From NBLH01 sp050296515 (GTDB lineage: Bacteria > Bacteroidota > Bacteroidia > Bacteroidales > NBLH01): a stretch of 64,000 bases of DNA. The translations under genes were made by a program, and so were the position numbers. The notes under the pieces were generated by a model. It had not been told where the DNA came from, ran no database searches, and saw nothing but the letters and a program-made list of their open reading frames with translations. The DNA lies in the NCBI GenBank assembly GCA_050296515.1, contig JBNKRJ010000133.1, forward strand, positions 62,001 through 126,000, given 5' to 3'. Positions 28,284-38,478 of the stretch are shown here, piece after piece (the first letter of the stretch is position 1; each line of letters starts with the position of its first letter).

Positions 28284-30851
28284 ATGATGAAAAATCTAAA
28301 AATTAATCACAAGATAATATTCATATTATCGATAACCCTCGCCATTTTTATTGGGGTTAGTATTTATAGTGTAGTGGAGGTGAATAAGCTTCACCGCTTG
28401 CAGGAAGATGTTTCTAAACGAGGTGCTGATGCAATTGTAATGCATGAAGGCAGTTTAATGGGACACAAAATGTATCTCGTAATTGCTGATGCTGAGATCA
28501 ACAGAAATTTAGTAGCTACTGAACGAGATTGGAAAGCTGTAATGGACGAGCTAAAAAGCAATTTCGAACTAATGGAAAAAATCGTAGACACAGACAAAGA
28601 AAAAGAATTACTCGAAGAAGCAAAAAATGTAAAAAACCAGCTAATTGCCTTATTTGAAGACGAGATGCTCCCTTTACTTAAAAAAAAGGAAAACGAAAAA
28701 ATTGCAGCTAAACTTAGACAGCTGGATGCTGATATAGATCGGAAAGTGGAAGAGCTGGAGGCTCCTCTTGTAAAAATTAAAGAATCGCTGGAATTAAAAA
28801 ATACACAGGCAGATAAACATTATAACGAGGCTTCTACATCAATTGTTAATATGTTGATATTAGCCTGTTTACTGGCAGTTCTTATTTCTGTTGTGCTAAC
28901 AGTATTGGTTTCTTTGAATATTAAAAAAGTAATTAAAGGAATTATTGAGCAAACAAGAATTTTAACCAATGCTGCATTTGAAGGAAATTTAAGTCTTAGA
29001 GCTAATCCGGAGAAGACAAACAAAGAGTTTAGAGACATTGTTCTGGGATTTAATGAAACACTGGATACTTTAACTGCACCCGTATATCTTGCTGCCAAAT
29101 ATGTTTCAGACATCGCAAAAGGTGAAATTCCTCAATTAATTACTGACGAATACAGGGGTGATTTTAACACCCTTAAATCAAATATAAATTTGTGTGTGAC
29201 AAACCTTAACAACTTGATTCAGGAAATTAAAAATACATCGGATGCTGCAATAAAAGGTTTGTACAACTACAGGGCAAATGCTGAAGTTCATTCAGGAAAT
29301 TTTGGGAAAATGGTTGAAGGCTTAAACTTAATTCTAAACACATACTCAGCTCAACTTGATTCAATTGCCACACCAATTATGATTATTGATAAAGAATATA
29401 ATATTCAGTATATCAACGAGTTTGGTTCCAGACTACTTAAGTCCAGCAAGACCGGTCTTGTAAATCAAAAATGTTACAATAATTTTAAAACAGGTGATTG
29501 TAATACGGCAAATTGTGCATTGGCAAAAGCAATGGCAACAGGTCAAACTGCTATTAGTGAAACCGTTGCAAAACCAAACGGACAATCTCTTGATATCTCG
29601 TACATTGGCTCACCGCTTAGAGATGAAAATGAAAACATTGTTGGAGCAATTGAAGTGGTTACCGATCAAACAGATCAAAAGACCGCTTTAAGAACCGCAG
29701 AAAAATTAAATGCATTTCAGAAAGTTGAAGTCGATAAGTTATCAAAAATGATTGAAGACTTATCTGTAGGTAACTTAAGTTTTAACTACAGAGTTGAAGA
29801 TTACGATGAAGTTACAAAAAATACAGCCCAGGATTTTGCAAAAATTGGCGAAGCACTGGAAAGTTTAAAAGAATCTACACTCGAAATTATTTACAGCGCT
29901 AAAAAAATAGCAAACGGAGACTTAACTGTAACAGTAAAAAGACGCTCTGAAAATGATGAGTTATCTATCTCTCTTGCTGAAATGATAGCAGCTTTGAATA
30001 ATATTGTGCATGAAGTAAACATTGCGGCTGATTACGTTGCTACAGGAAGCGGACAAATGAGTGAATCGGCTAATAGTATTGCAAGTGGTGCAAATGAACA
30101 AGCTGCTGCTACAGAAGAGGTTAGTACTTCATTTGAACAAATGATGGCTAATATTCAGCAAAACCTGAGTAATGCCAAAACGACCGAAATCAATGCAAAA
30201 AAGGCTGCTGAGGAAATAAAGATTAGTAACGAAAATGTGTATAAAACTGTGGAGGCAATGAAAACTATTGCTGAGAAGATTCAAATTATCAGTGATATTG
30301 CCGAAAAAACTGATTTACTCGCCATTAATGCGGCAATAGAAGCTGCACGAGCAGGCGAGCACGGTGAAGGCTTTGCAGTTGTAGCTGCTGAAGTAAGAAA
30401 ATTAGCAGAACAGAGCCAACAAGCAGCAATAGAAATAAACCAGGTTTCTAAAAACAGTGTAAGTATTGCTGAAGAATCAGGCAAGCAACTAGCTATAGTA
30501 GTACCAAATATTGAAAAGACGGCTGATCTTGTAAGAGACATTGTGCATGCCAGCGAAGAACAGGAAATTGGAATTAGGCAGGTAAATAATGCTATGGGTC
30601 AGTTAGCTGATGTCACTCAGCAAAATACTGCTAACGCAGAAGAGCTTTCATCAGGTTCTGAAGAATTAGCCTCTCAGGCAGAACAACTACGAGACGTAAT
30701 GGAGTTTTTCACCCTAGACAAAGAGTTAAAACGCCAAAAAAGAAGAAAGGCTGAAAATGGAAGTTATAGCCAGAAAAAGCGAATAAGCTTTAACAAGAAA
30801 AACGAAAGGTATGAAGAGAAAGTAGCAGAGGATGATTTTGAAAACTTTTAA
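28284..30851 (+). CDS. Methyl-accepting chemotaxis protein with PAS domain (receptor 1)
   Basis: This 855-aa receptor has TM1 (about 11-31), a helical periplasmic domain (about 32-187, four-helix-bundle type) and TM2 (about 188-211). HAMP-type helices come next, then a PAS domain (about 350-475), another HAMP-like segment and the signalling hairpin (tip IAEKTDLLAINAAIEAARAGEHGEGF). The PAS holds a GDCNTANC cysteine motif. The periplasmic domain is paralogous to receptor 3. The protein ends in DFENF, which fits the aromatic-x-x-aromatic pattern of CheR-tethering pentapeptides. The start is ATG-ATG at 28284/28287. Confidence 0.92.
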   Translation: MMKNLKINHKIIFILSITLAIFIGVSIYSVVEVNKLHRLQEDVSKRGADAIVMHEGSLMGHKMYLVIADAEINRNLVATERDWKAVMDELKSNFELMEKIVDTDKEKELLEEAKNVKNQLIALFEDEMLPLLKKKENEKIAAKLRQLDADIDRKVEELEAPLVKIKESLELKNTQADKHYNEASTSIVNMLILACLLAVLISVVLTVLVSLNIKKVIKGIIEQTRILTNAAFEGNLSLRANPEKTNKEFRDIVLGFNETLDTLTAPVYLAAKYVSDIAKGEIPQLITDEYRGDFNTLKSNINLCVTNLNNLIQEIKNTSDAAIKGLYNYRANAEVHSGNFGKMVEGLNLILNTYSAQLDSIATPIMIIDKEYNIQYINEFGSRLLKSSKTGLVNQKCYNNFKTGDCNTANCALAKAMATGQTAISETVAKPNGQSLDISYIGSPLRDENENIVGAIEVVTDQTDQKTALRTAEKLNAFQKVEVDKLSKMIEDLSVGNLSFNYRVEDYDEVTKNTAQDFAKIGEALESLKESTLEIIYSAKKIANGDLTVTVKRRSENDELSISLAEMIAALNNIVHEVNIAADYVATGSGQMSESANSIASGANEQAAATEEVSTSFEQMMANIQQNLSNAKTTEINAKKAAEEIKISNENVYKTVEAMKTIAEKIQIISDIAEKTDLLAINAAIEAARAGEHGEGFAVVAAEVRKLAEQSQQAAIEINQVSKNSVSIAEESGKQLAIVVPNIEKTADLVRDIVHASEEQEIGIRQVNNAMGQLADVTQQNTANAEELSSGSEELASQAEQLRDVMEFFTLDKELKRQKRRKAENGSYSQKKRISFNKKNERYEEKVAEDDFENF

Positions 30852-30902
30852 GTGAAATACAAAAAATAGAAATCAAGATATTTAATACTAAAACCCAAAA
30901 CA

Positions 30903-33215
30903 ATGAAACTTAATAATTTAAAATTAGGACAACAACTTGGAATTGGCTTCGGAGTGGTGTTATTACTTACCATTTTAGCCAGTATAGTGGGTTACAATGG
31001 CTTTACAAATACTCTTGACAGAGTTGATAAAGGCAATGATGTAGACATGATTGTTAAAGAAGTTCTTCAACTAAGACGTCATGAAAAAGATTTCATAATG
31101 CGGAAAGAAGAAAAATATGCAGAATTGGTTAATAAACAAATATTAAAAATTATTGACATAGCTAAAAAAGCAAGAGATAAACATTCAAAACAATCCGACA
31201 AAGATGAAAAAACTCACATAATTGAAAAAGTTCAAGAGTATGAAACCTCCTTCAGTAAATATGTAGAAATTGAGAAAAATAAGGGGAAAAATATGTCAGT
31301 GATAAGAGAGTCTGCAAAAGGTGTTATGAGCTCAATTCAACAACTACTTGATTTAGAGAATGTTAAATCCGATAATTCATCAAAGGTAAATGTTAGAACA
31401 TTACTATTGCTAAATGAGATAACAAGGTTATTTCTGGAAGTCCGCAAAGGAGAAAAAGATATTATCATTTTTAATGATAAAAGGTATTACGAAAAGCTTG
31501 AAAATAATTTTTCTAAGCTAACAGGAAGTTTAGTCTCTTTAAAAGAAAATGCAAAACATAAAGACAATCTGGAATCAACTAATATTTTGATCAATAATAT
31601 TGATTCATATAAAAATAATTTTGATACGTTTTATGCATCTTTTCAAGAACAAGATGTGCTGGAAAACAAACTGGTAGCTGAAGCCCGCGATGTTATTGAT
31701 CTTGCAGAAAAAGCCTCTGTTTTTCAAAAAGGAAGAATGTTTGACCAGATTGACTCAGCTAAATTTTACCTAATCCTCTTTTCGATATTGGCAATTTTAT
31801 CAGGATTAATAATTGCTTTTGTTATTACAAGAGGTATAGTTAAAACTGCCTCAGTGGTTAATAATAAAATTAACGATCTTTCAATCGGAAATTTATCAGT
31901 ATTAGATTTAGATAATTTCGATAAAAATGAATTTGGAGAGATTCTAAAAAATGTAAAAACCGTTGGACTCACATTAAAAGGATTTCAGGAAGAAATGAGC
32001 AAACTAATAGAAGCGGCAAAAGAAGGAATGTTGCAAACTCGTGCAAATACTGAGAGTTTTCAGGGAGAATGGAAAAATGTAATGGAAGGTGTAAATGATA
32101 TGTTGAAACAAATTCTCGCACCTATAATAGAAGGTAATAGAATATTAGAGCTTATGAGTAAAGGCAATATAAGAGAAAGGGTGGAGCTTAATCTACGAGG
32201 TGATCACAAAGCGATGAAGGATGCCGTAAACGGAGTTCAGGAATGGTTACGCAACATGGTAGATTTAATTAAAGAAATTGCTCATGGCGATTTAACTATC
32301 TCAGTTAAAAAATTATCCAAAGAAGACGAATTATCAGAAACATTACAACAAATGATTGAATCACTTCAAAGTATTGTTGGAGAAGTTAATGTTGCTGCTG
32401 ATTATGTAGCAACAGGAAGTGGGCAAATGAGTGAGTCTGCAAATAGTATTGCCGGGGGAGCAAATGAACAGGCAGCTGCAACTGAGGAGGTTAGCAGTTC
32501 GTTTGAGGAGATGATGGCAAATATTCAGCAAAATCTAAGCAATGCAAAAACTACTGAGGCAAATGCGAAAAAGGCTGCAGAAGATATAAAAATTAGTAGT
32601 GCAAGTGTTTTTAAAACAGTTGAAGCAATGAAAACTATTGCTGAGAAGATTCAAATTATTAGTGACATTGCCGAAAAAACTGATTTACTCGCCATCAACG
32701 CGGCTATCGAAGCTGCGCGAGCAGGCGAGCATGGTGAAGGCTTTGCTGTTGTAGCTGCTGAAGTTAGAAAACTTGCAGAACAGAGTCAACAAGCAGCAGT
32801 TGAAATAAATCAGGTTTCAAAAAACAGCGTAAATATTGCTGAAGAATCAGGCAAGCAACTTTCCGAGGTAGTTCCAAGTATTGAAAAAACAGCAGATTTG
32901 GTACGCGATATTGTCCATGCCAGTGAAGAGCAAGAAATTGGTATTAGGCAAGTTAATAATGCTATGGGCCAGTTAGCTGAGGTAACTCAGCAAAATACAG
33001 CCAATGCAGAAGAACTTTCATCCGGTTCAGAAGAATTAGCTTCACAATCAGAGCAATTAAAAGAAGTCATGGGCTTTTTCACTTTAAGCAAGGAAATAAA
33101 AAGTATGAAAAACAGCAAATTCATTACTAGTTACAGTGCTAAGACAAATACAAAGAAGAGTAAGGTGAATTTTGAAAAGGACGATGTTGTTGAAGAAGAT
33201 TTTGAAAATTTTTAA
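30903..33215 (+). CDS. Methyl-accepting chemotaxis protein, HBM-like sensor (receptor 2)
   Basis: This 770-aa receptor has TM1 (about 11-32), a long helical periplasmic region (about 33-275) and TM2 (about 278-302), then HAMP-type modules and the signalling domain. The periplasmic part begins LQLRRHEKDFIMRKEEKY, a pattern I associate with helical bimodular (HBM) sensors of organic acids. The ligand is not predictable. The hairpin tip is almost identical to receptors 1 and 3, so all three should share one array. The C-terminus is again DFENF. It is 30 nt upstream of cheW copy 1. Confidence 0.92.
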   Translation: MKLNNLKLGQQLGIGFGVVLLLTILASIVGYNGFTNTLDRVDKGNDVDMIVKEVLQLRRHEKDFIMRKEEKYAELVNKQILKIIDIAKKARDKHSKQSDKDEKTHIIEKVQEYETSFSKYVEIEKNKGKNMSVIRESAKGVMSSIQQLLDLENVKSDNSSKVNVRTLLLLNEITRLFLEVRKGEKDIIIFNDKRYYEKLENNFSKLTGSLVSLKENAKHKDNLESTNILINNIDSYKNNFDTFYASFQEQDVLENKLVAEARDVIDLAEKASVFQKGRMFDQIDSAKFYLILFSILAILSGLIIAFVITRGIVKTASVVNNKINDLSIGNLSVLDLDNFDKNEFGEILKNVKTVGLTLKGFQEEMSKLIEAAKEGMLQTRANTESFQGEWKNVMEGVNDMLKQILAPIIEGNRILELMSKGNIRERVELNLRGDHKAMKDAVNGVQEWLRNMVDLIKEIAHGDLTISVKKLSKEDELSETLQQMIESLQSIVGEVNVAADYVATGSGQMSESANSIAGGANEQAAATEEVSSSFEEMMANIQQNLSNAKTTEANAKKAAEDIKISSASVFKTVEAMKTIAEKIQIISDIAEKTDLLAINAAIEAARAGEHGEGFAVVAAEVRKLAEQSQQAAVEINQVSKNSVNIAEESGKQLSEVVPSIEKTADLVRDIVHASEEQEIGIRQVNNAMGQLAEVTQQNTANAEELSSGSEELASQSEQLKEVMGFFTLSKEIKSMKNSKFITSYSAKTNTKKSKVNFEKDDVVEEDFENF

Positions 33216-33245
33216 TAGACATATGAACTAACTAAACAACTAGAA

Positions 33246-33755
33246 ATGAGAAATATTAAGAGAAAAAATACATTTCTCTCGTTCAGGATAGGAAAAGAAA
33301 CTTTTGCAGTTTCAGTTCAAAAAGTACTTGAAGTGCTTGAAAGACAACATATAACAGAAGTACCTAATGTACCTGATTATGTTGAGGGAGTCATCAATTT
33401 CCGAGGTAAAATTATCCCGGTAATCGACACCCGTCTAAAATTTAATCTTCCTAAAAGAACCGGAGACAAAAAATATGTGATAATCGTATTTGATATTCAT
33501 GTAGAAGAAAAGAAAATGCTTGTTGGGGCAACGGCAGATAGTGTAAATGATGTAATTGCCTTGGAAGAGAGCAATATACTCGAAGTGCCTGAAATGGGAT
33601 TTAACTACAATGTCGATTTTCTGCTTGGGATGTTGAAAAACGAAACCAGCTTTACCATGATACTAGACATCGATAAAGTATTTTCAAAGGAAGATGTGAA
33701 TATATTAACCGAAGCCGGGGATTTGAAAGAAGACAATCTGGTAAAAAGCGATTAA
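33246..33755 (+). CDS. cheW: CheW coupling protein, copy 1
   Basis: This 169-aa CheW fold links receptors to CheA. The usual landmarks are visible: the N-terminal strand TFLSFRIGKETFAV, then ITEVPNVPDYVEGVINFRGKIIPVIDTRLKF, and the C-terminal LLGMLKNE...MILDIDKVFS. It is roughly 80-85% identical by eye to the CheW at 35059, with divergence mostly in the Lys/Asp/Glu-rich tail. The two copies bracket the porin gene, which suggests a recent local duplication. Confidence 0.95.
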   Translation: MRNIKRKNTFLSFRIGKETFAVSVQKVLEVLERQHITEVPNVPDYVEGVINFRGKIIPVIDTRLKFNLPKRTGDKKYVIIVFDIHVEEKKMLVGATADSVNDVIALEESNILEVPEMGFNYNVDFLLGMLKNETSFTMILDIDKVFSKEDVNILTEAGDLKEDNLVKSD

Positions 33756-33839
33756 TATTTATTCACAATTAAACCTGTTAAGAATGTAAATAAACCATGA
33801 ACCAAATTTGTTATAAAAAACCAATATCGCTTTAATGTG

Positions 33840-35012
33840 ATGATTATAAAAACATTAAAACACACAATTTTGCTTGCACCTTTTTGTGGGGTTTTGTTAA
33901 ACAATATAATAGGGCAAGACAATAGTTCTGGAAAAACACCTCCAATTTCCTTAGGAACAACATATATTGGCGATGCTGTTTACAATTTTAGTGGAGGAAT
34001 AAAAACAGGCAAGGCCTACATGGGATATATCGACCTTGGAGCAACTATAAATACAGAAGGATTAGGAATTTGGAGAAATGGAGAATTATTTATAAACCTT
34101 CAAAACACCCATGGTTCAACAGTATCAGCTGACTATATTGGTGATGCTCAGGTAATGTCCAATATTGACAATGGAGACTATACTTATTTGTATCAGTTTT
34201 GGTACAGGCAAACAATCAATAAATTCAGCCTTTTAGTTGGCATTCATGATTTGAATTCTGAGTTTTTCGTCAGTGACTTTTCTGGTGAATATGCAAATAG
34301 TTCTTTCGGCATTATGCCTGCGGTCTCATTCAATGTTCCGGTTCCAATTTTTCCCAAAACCACACTGGGAGCCATTTTACGGTATGATTTCTCTGATGCA
34401 ATATCCTTTCAGACAGCAGTTTTTGATGGCAATCCACTTGATTTAGATTCAATCCCCTACAATGGAGAACTTGTTATAGGCGACAATCATGGTTTATTTT
34501 CAGTAGCCGAAATCCATTATAATCACAACAGCTCGAATGGCAGAAACGGAACCTATAAAATTGGTTTTTTCTATCACTCTGGTGATTTCGAAAACCTAGC
34601 TAAAGATAAAGTTTATAAAGGAAATTACGGAGTCTATATATTTATAGATCAGATGCTTTTCCCTGCCTCCAGGGAAGAAAACGAGGGTCTTGGAACCTTT
34701 TTTCAATTAGGTCTTTCGCCTGATGACCGGAGTTTAAATGATCTATTTATTGGGTTTGGTTTTAATTATTACGGTGCATCAGATAACATAATTGGTTTAG
34801 GGGTAGCACACGCTTCATTAAGTAACAAATTGGTAGATGCCAACCCTAAGATATATGCAAATGGTGAAACAGCTATTGAGTCTTTCTACAAAATGAAATT
34901 AGGAGAATACATTACTTTACAGCCTGAAATACAATACATTATCAATCCAGGGTTTAACAAATCTTTAGACAATGCTTTGGTTGGCTTATTTAGGACATAT
35001 TTTGAATTTTAG
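33840..35012 (+). CDS. OprB-like carbohydrate-selective porin
   Basis: This ~390-aa protein has a signal peptide ending near IIGQ and a mature part built of amphipathic strands. The early segment YIGDAVYNFSGGIKTGKAYMGYIDLG and later SFGIMPAVSFNVP, TLGAILRYDF and NPLDLDSIPYNG are typical of the OprB porin family. The C-terminus ends FRTYFEF, with the terminal Phe expected of an outer-membrane barrel. A GTG at 33837 precedes the ATG at 33840, which is preferred. It is embedded between two cheW copies on the same strand, so it may deliver the attractant sensed by the neighbouring receptors. That is inference. Confidence 0.82.
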   Translation: MIIKTLKHTILLAPFCGVLLNNIIGQDNSSGKTPPISLGTTYIGDAVYNFSGGIKTGKAYMGYIDLGATINTEGLGIWRNGELFINLQNTHGSTVSADYIGDAQVMSNIDNGDYTYLYQFWYRQTINKFSLLVGIHDLNSEFFVSDFSGEYANSSFGIMPAVSFNVPVPIFPKTTLGAILRYDFSDAISFQTAVFDGNPLDLDSIPYNGELVIGDNHGLFSVAEIHYNHNSSNGRNGTYKIGFFYHSGDFENLAKDKVYKGNYGVYIFIDQMLFPASREENEGLGTFFQLGLSPDDRSLNDLFIGFGFNYYGASDNIIGLGVAHASLSNKLVDANPKIYANGETAIESFYKMKLGEYITLQPEIQYIINPGFNKSLDNALVGLFRTYFEF

Positions 35013-35058
35013 TTACTGAAAATAATATAAAACATAACTTATTAAATAACTACTTGCT

Positions 35059-35577
35059 ATGAGAAACATAAAAAGGAAAAACACTTTTCTCTCATTTAGA
35101 ATTGGAAAAGAAACCTTTGCTGTTTCTGTACAAAAAGTATTGGAGGTGTTGGAAAAACAATACATCACCGAGGTACCCAATGTGCCGGAATATGTTGAAG
35201 GAGTTATCAACTTCAGAGGGAAAATTATTCCGGTAATTGACACCCGGATAAAATTTAATCTTCCTAAACGAAACGAAAACGAAAAATACGTAGTAATTGT
35301 TTTCGATATTCACGTGAAAGAAAAGAAAATGCTGATTGGTGCAATGGCCGATAGCGTGCACGATGTGCTTGCCTTAGATGAAACCAACATTCTGGAGGTA
35401 CCGGAAATGGGCTATAACTACAACGCTGAATTTTTGCTTGGCATGTTGAAAAATGAAAAGAGCTTTACAATGATTCTTGATATTGATAAAGTATTCTCAA
35501 AAGAAGAAGTAGATATTCTCAAACTGGCCAGTGAAGAAAAATCGGTAAATAAAACCGAAAAAGAAGTAAATGAATAG
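35059..35577 (+). CDS. cheW: CheW coupling protein, copy 2
   Basis: This 172-aa paralogue of the CheW at 33246 has the same first 32 residues and differs mainly after about residue 155, where it has its own charged tail. All contact regions for CheA P5 and receptor tips appear intact, so both copies should be functional. It is followed by a hairpin (35594-35617) and then by receptor 3, which suggests a receptor-plus-CheW pair duplicated within the locus. Confidence 0.95.
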   Translation: MRNIKRKNTFLSFRIGKETFAVSVQKVLEVLEKQYITEVPNVPEYVEGVINFRGKIIPVIDTRIKFNLPKRNENEKYVVIVFDIHVKEKKMLIGAMADSVHDVLALDETNILEVPEMGYNYNAEFLLGMLKNEKSFTMILDIDKVFSKEEVDILKLASEEKSVNKTEKEVNE

Positions 35578-35593
35578 TGTAATTTCAATGATT

Positions 35594-35617
35594 AACTGGC
35601 GGGTTAACCTGCTAGTT
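35594..35617 (+). other. Hairpin between cheW copy 2 and receptor 3
   Basis: A 10-bp stem including two G-U pairs closes a TTAA tetraloop. The following sequence is A/T-rich but has no real T-run. It could attenuate transcription or stabilise a 3' end inside the operon. Confidence 0.5.
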
Positions 35618-35669
35618 GAAAGGTTAAAAATTATTGCTTTAATTTATTATAATAATTAAACTAAACAAA

Positions 35670-38366
35670 ATGAAGAACTTAAAAATCAGTCACAAAATAA
35701 TGATCATTTTATCTATTGTTATTATTGTTTTTATGAGTGCCAGTATTTTTAGTATTCTAAAAATTAAAGAACTTAGTTCGTTGCAGAATGAAGGCGCCAA
35801 AAGGGCCAAACATGCTGTAATCCTACAGGAAGGTGCCAGCATGGGAAAAGCTTTGTACCAGATTATTGCCGATGCACAAATCAATCGCAATTTAAAAGCA
35901 ACTATGAACGAATGGGAAATTATTATAGACGAGTTAGAAGCTGATTTTGTTACTATGGGTGAAATTGTAGATACTGATCAGGAACGTATTTGGCTACAAG
36001 AAGCCACAAAAGAAAAAAACCAGCTTATCTCATTATTTGAAGATGAAATGATGCCCTTGCTTCAATTGAACCGGGATTCAATAAACCTTGCCAAAGAAAG
36101 GGAGCTTGATGCCGCTATTGATAAAAAAGTCGGAGATCTTGAAAAACCTATCATGGCCATTATTAGCTCGATTAAAAATGATAGTAAAGTTGCTGACGAA
36201 TTTTATGATCAAAATTCAAATATAGTGACTGATGTTTTAATAATTGTAATGATTTTAATTGTACTACTTTCCATTGCATTGTTAATTGTTATTTCGCGCA
36301 ATATCCAGAACATTGTCAATACATTGATAAAACAAACCAGAGAACTGGTAGATGCTGCCCTGTCAGGAAAATTGGCTACACGTGCCGTGCCCGAAGAAAC
36401 GCATCCCGAATTTAGGGAAATTGTTGTTGGAATAAATCATACACTTGATGCTGTTATTGAACCATTAAATGTGGCTGCAGAGTATATTGACAGAATAGGT
36501 AAAGGAAATATTCCTCCAAAAATCACCGATTCTTACAATGGTGACTTTAATGAAATTAAAAACAATCTGAATTTGTGCATTGATTCAATTAATCTGTTAA
36601 TTGAAGATGCCAATGTGCTTGTTCATGATGCTGTTGATGGGAAACTGGCTTCAAGAGCTGATGCAACAAAGCATGAAGGTGACTACAGAAAAATCATTGA
36701 AGGATTCAATAATACACTTGATGCGGTAGTTGACCCGTTAAATGTTGCAGCCGAATATGTTGATCGAATAGCTAAAGGTGATATTCCTTCAAAAATTACC
36801 GATGCATACAATGGCGATTTCAATGAAATTAAAAACAACCTGAATATGTGTATTGATGCACTTGCTGGGCTGGTTACCGAAATGAATAACATGTCGAATC
36901 AGCATGATTTAGGAGATATTGATGTCAAAATTGAGAGTTCTAAATTCCATGGGGCTTACAGAATGATGGCTGAAAGAATTAATAAGATGGTTTTTGGTCA
37001 TATTGATGTGAAGAAAAAAGCAATGGCTTGCTTTGAGCAGTTTGGCGAAGGAAATTTTGATGCGCCTATAGAGCAATTTCCGGGCAAAAAGGTATTCATT
37101 AATGAAACTATTGAGAAAGTTAGGGGCAATCTGAGAAAGGTTATGGCTGAATTAAATAATCTGATTGCAGCATCAAAAAACGGCCGGCTACAAACCCGTG
37201 CCGATGCAGAGCAGTACAAAGGAGACTGGAAAAGTATGATGCTGGGAATCAACGAAATGCTCAAAGAAATATTGGTTCCAATTCAGGAAGGTAACCGTGT
37301 TTTGTCATTAATTAGCAAAGGCAATATTACAGAGCGGGTTGAACTAAACTTACATGGTGATCACAAAGCCATGCAGGATGCAGTAAACGGTGTTCAAAAA
37401 TGGTTAAGAGCCATGGTTGATGTAATAAAAGAAATTGCTGATGGAAACTTAACAGTTGAGGTAAACAAACTTTCAAACGAGGATGAATTGTCTGAAACAT
37501 TACAGCAAATGATTTTGGCATTACAAGGTATTGTTGGAGAAGTGAATGTTGCAGCTGATTATGTAGCTACCGGAAGTGGTCAAATGAGCGAATCTGCCAA
37601 TAGCATTGCTAGCGGTGCTAACCAGCAGGCGGCATCTGCAGAGGAAGTTAGTTCATCATTTGAAGAAATGCTTTCAATGGTTCAAAATAACCTGAATAAT
37701 GCAAAAACAACAGAAAGTAATGCCAGAAAGGCTGCTGATGATATTAAGATAAGTAATGAAAGCGTGTATAAAACAGTTGAAGCAATGAAAACCATTGCCG
37801 AAAAAATTACTATCATCAGCGATATTGCCGAAAAGACAGATTTATTAGCAATAAATGCTGCTATTGAAGCTGCACGAGCTGGCGAACATGGCGAAGGATT
37901 TGCAGTAGTTGCCGCAGAAGTCAGAAAGTTGGCAGAACAAAGCCAACAAGCTGCTATTGAGATAGATAGTGTGTCGAAAAACAGTGTTAGTATTGCCGAG
38001 CAGTCCGGTAAGCAATTGGGTGAAATTGTACCAAGTATTGAAAAAACAGCAGAACTCGTAAAAGAGATTGTTTTGGCAAGCGAAGAACAGGAAATTGGTA
38101 TTAGGCAGGCAAATAATGCAATGGCACAGCTTTCGGATGTTACACAGCAAAATACCTCAAGCGCTGAAGAATTGTCATCCGGTTCAGAAGAATTAGCTTC
38201 GCAAGCAGAACAACTGAGAGAAGTGATGAGATTTTTTACGGTAGGTGGAGTTAGTAAAAGCTCTCGAAACTTGCAACAAATTCAAAAAAAGACCGCAGCA
38301 AGCAAAGCAAATGGAAATGAAATTAATATGGAAGAAACCATAGATATGGATTTCGAAAACTTTTAA
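35670..38366 (+). CDS. Methyl-accepting chemotaxis protein with poly-HAMP array (receptor 3)
   Basis: This 898-aa receptor has TM1 (about 9-30), a periplasmic helical domain clearly paralogous to receptor 1 (shared IADAQINRNL and LISLFEDEMMPLL) and TM2 (about 188-210). A tandem HAMP-like array follows, in which the NVAAEYIDRIGKGNIPPKIT unit is repeated almost verbatim, then the signalling domain. There is no PAS domain. The tip sequence matches the other two receptors. It ends DFENF. The repeated HAMP units may tune or invert signal transmission. Confidence 0.92.
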   Translation: MKNLKISHKIMIILSIVIIVFMSASIFSILKIKELSSLQNEGAKRAKHAVILQEGASMGKALYQIIADAQINRNLKATMNEWEIIIDELEADFVTMGEIVDTDQERIWLQEATKEKNQLISLFEDEMMPLLQLNRDSINLAKERELDAAIDKKVGDLEKPIMAIISSIKNDSKVADEFYDQNSNIVTDVLIIVMILIVLLSIALLIVISRNIQNIVNTLIKQTRELVDAALSGKLATRAVPEETHPEFREIVVGINHTLDAVIEPLNVAAEYIDRIGKGNIPPKITDSYNGDFNEIKNNLNLCIDSINLLIEDANVLVHDAVDGKLASRADATKHEGDYRKIIEGFNNTLDAVVDPLNVAAEYVDRIAKGDIPSKITDAYNGDFNEIKNNLNMCIDALAGLVTEMNNMSNQHDLGDIDVKIESSKFHGAYRMMAERINKMVFGHIDVKKKAMACFEQFGEGNFDAPIEQFPGKKVFINETIEKVRGNLRKVMAELNNLIAASKNGRLQTRADAEQYKGDWKSMMLGINEMLKEILVPIQEGNRVLSLISKGNITERVELNLHGDHKAMQDAVNGVQKWLRAMVDVIKEIADGNLTVEVNKLSNEDELSETLQQMILALQGIVGEVNVAADYVATGSGQMSESANSIASGANQQAASAEEVSSSFEEMLSMVQNNLNNAKTTESNARKAADDIKISNESVYKTVEAMKTIAEKITIISDIAEKTDLLAINAAIEAARAGEHGEGFAVVAAEVRKLAEQSQQAAIEIDSVSKNSVSIAEQSGKQLGEIVPSIEKTAELVKEIVLASEEQEIGIRQANNAMAQLSDVTQQNTSSAEELSSGSEELASQAEQLREVMRFFTVGGVSKSSRNLQQIQKKTAASKANGNEINMEETIDMDFENF

Positions 38367-38391
38367 TTTTTAGATTTAAATAGATCAACTT

Positions 38392-38424
38392 GGTTGGGTT
38401 ACCAGAAAAATTGGTAAGCCAACC
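38392..38424 (+). terminator. Hairpin after receptor 3, possible terminator or attenuator
   Basis: The stem pairs 38392-38404 with 38412-38424, with a single G-G mismatch and a 7-nt loop. It is followed by a weak T-rich stretch. It lies between receptor 3 and the CheR-like gene. Confidence 0.5.
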
Positions 38425-38478
38425 TTTAGAACTTTGCATTTTTTGAGGTTATATTCTTTCATTTTGAATAATTTTACA

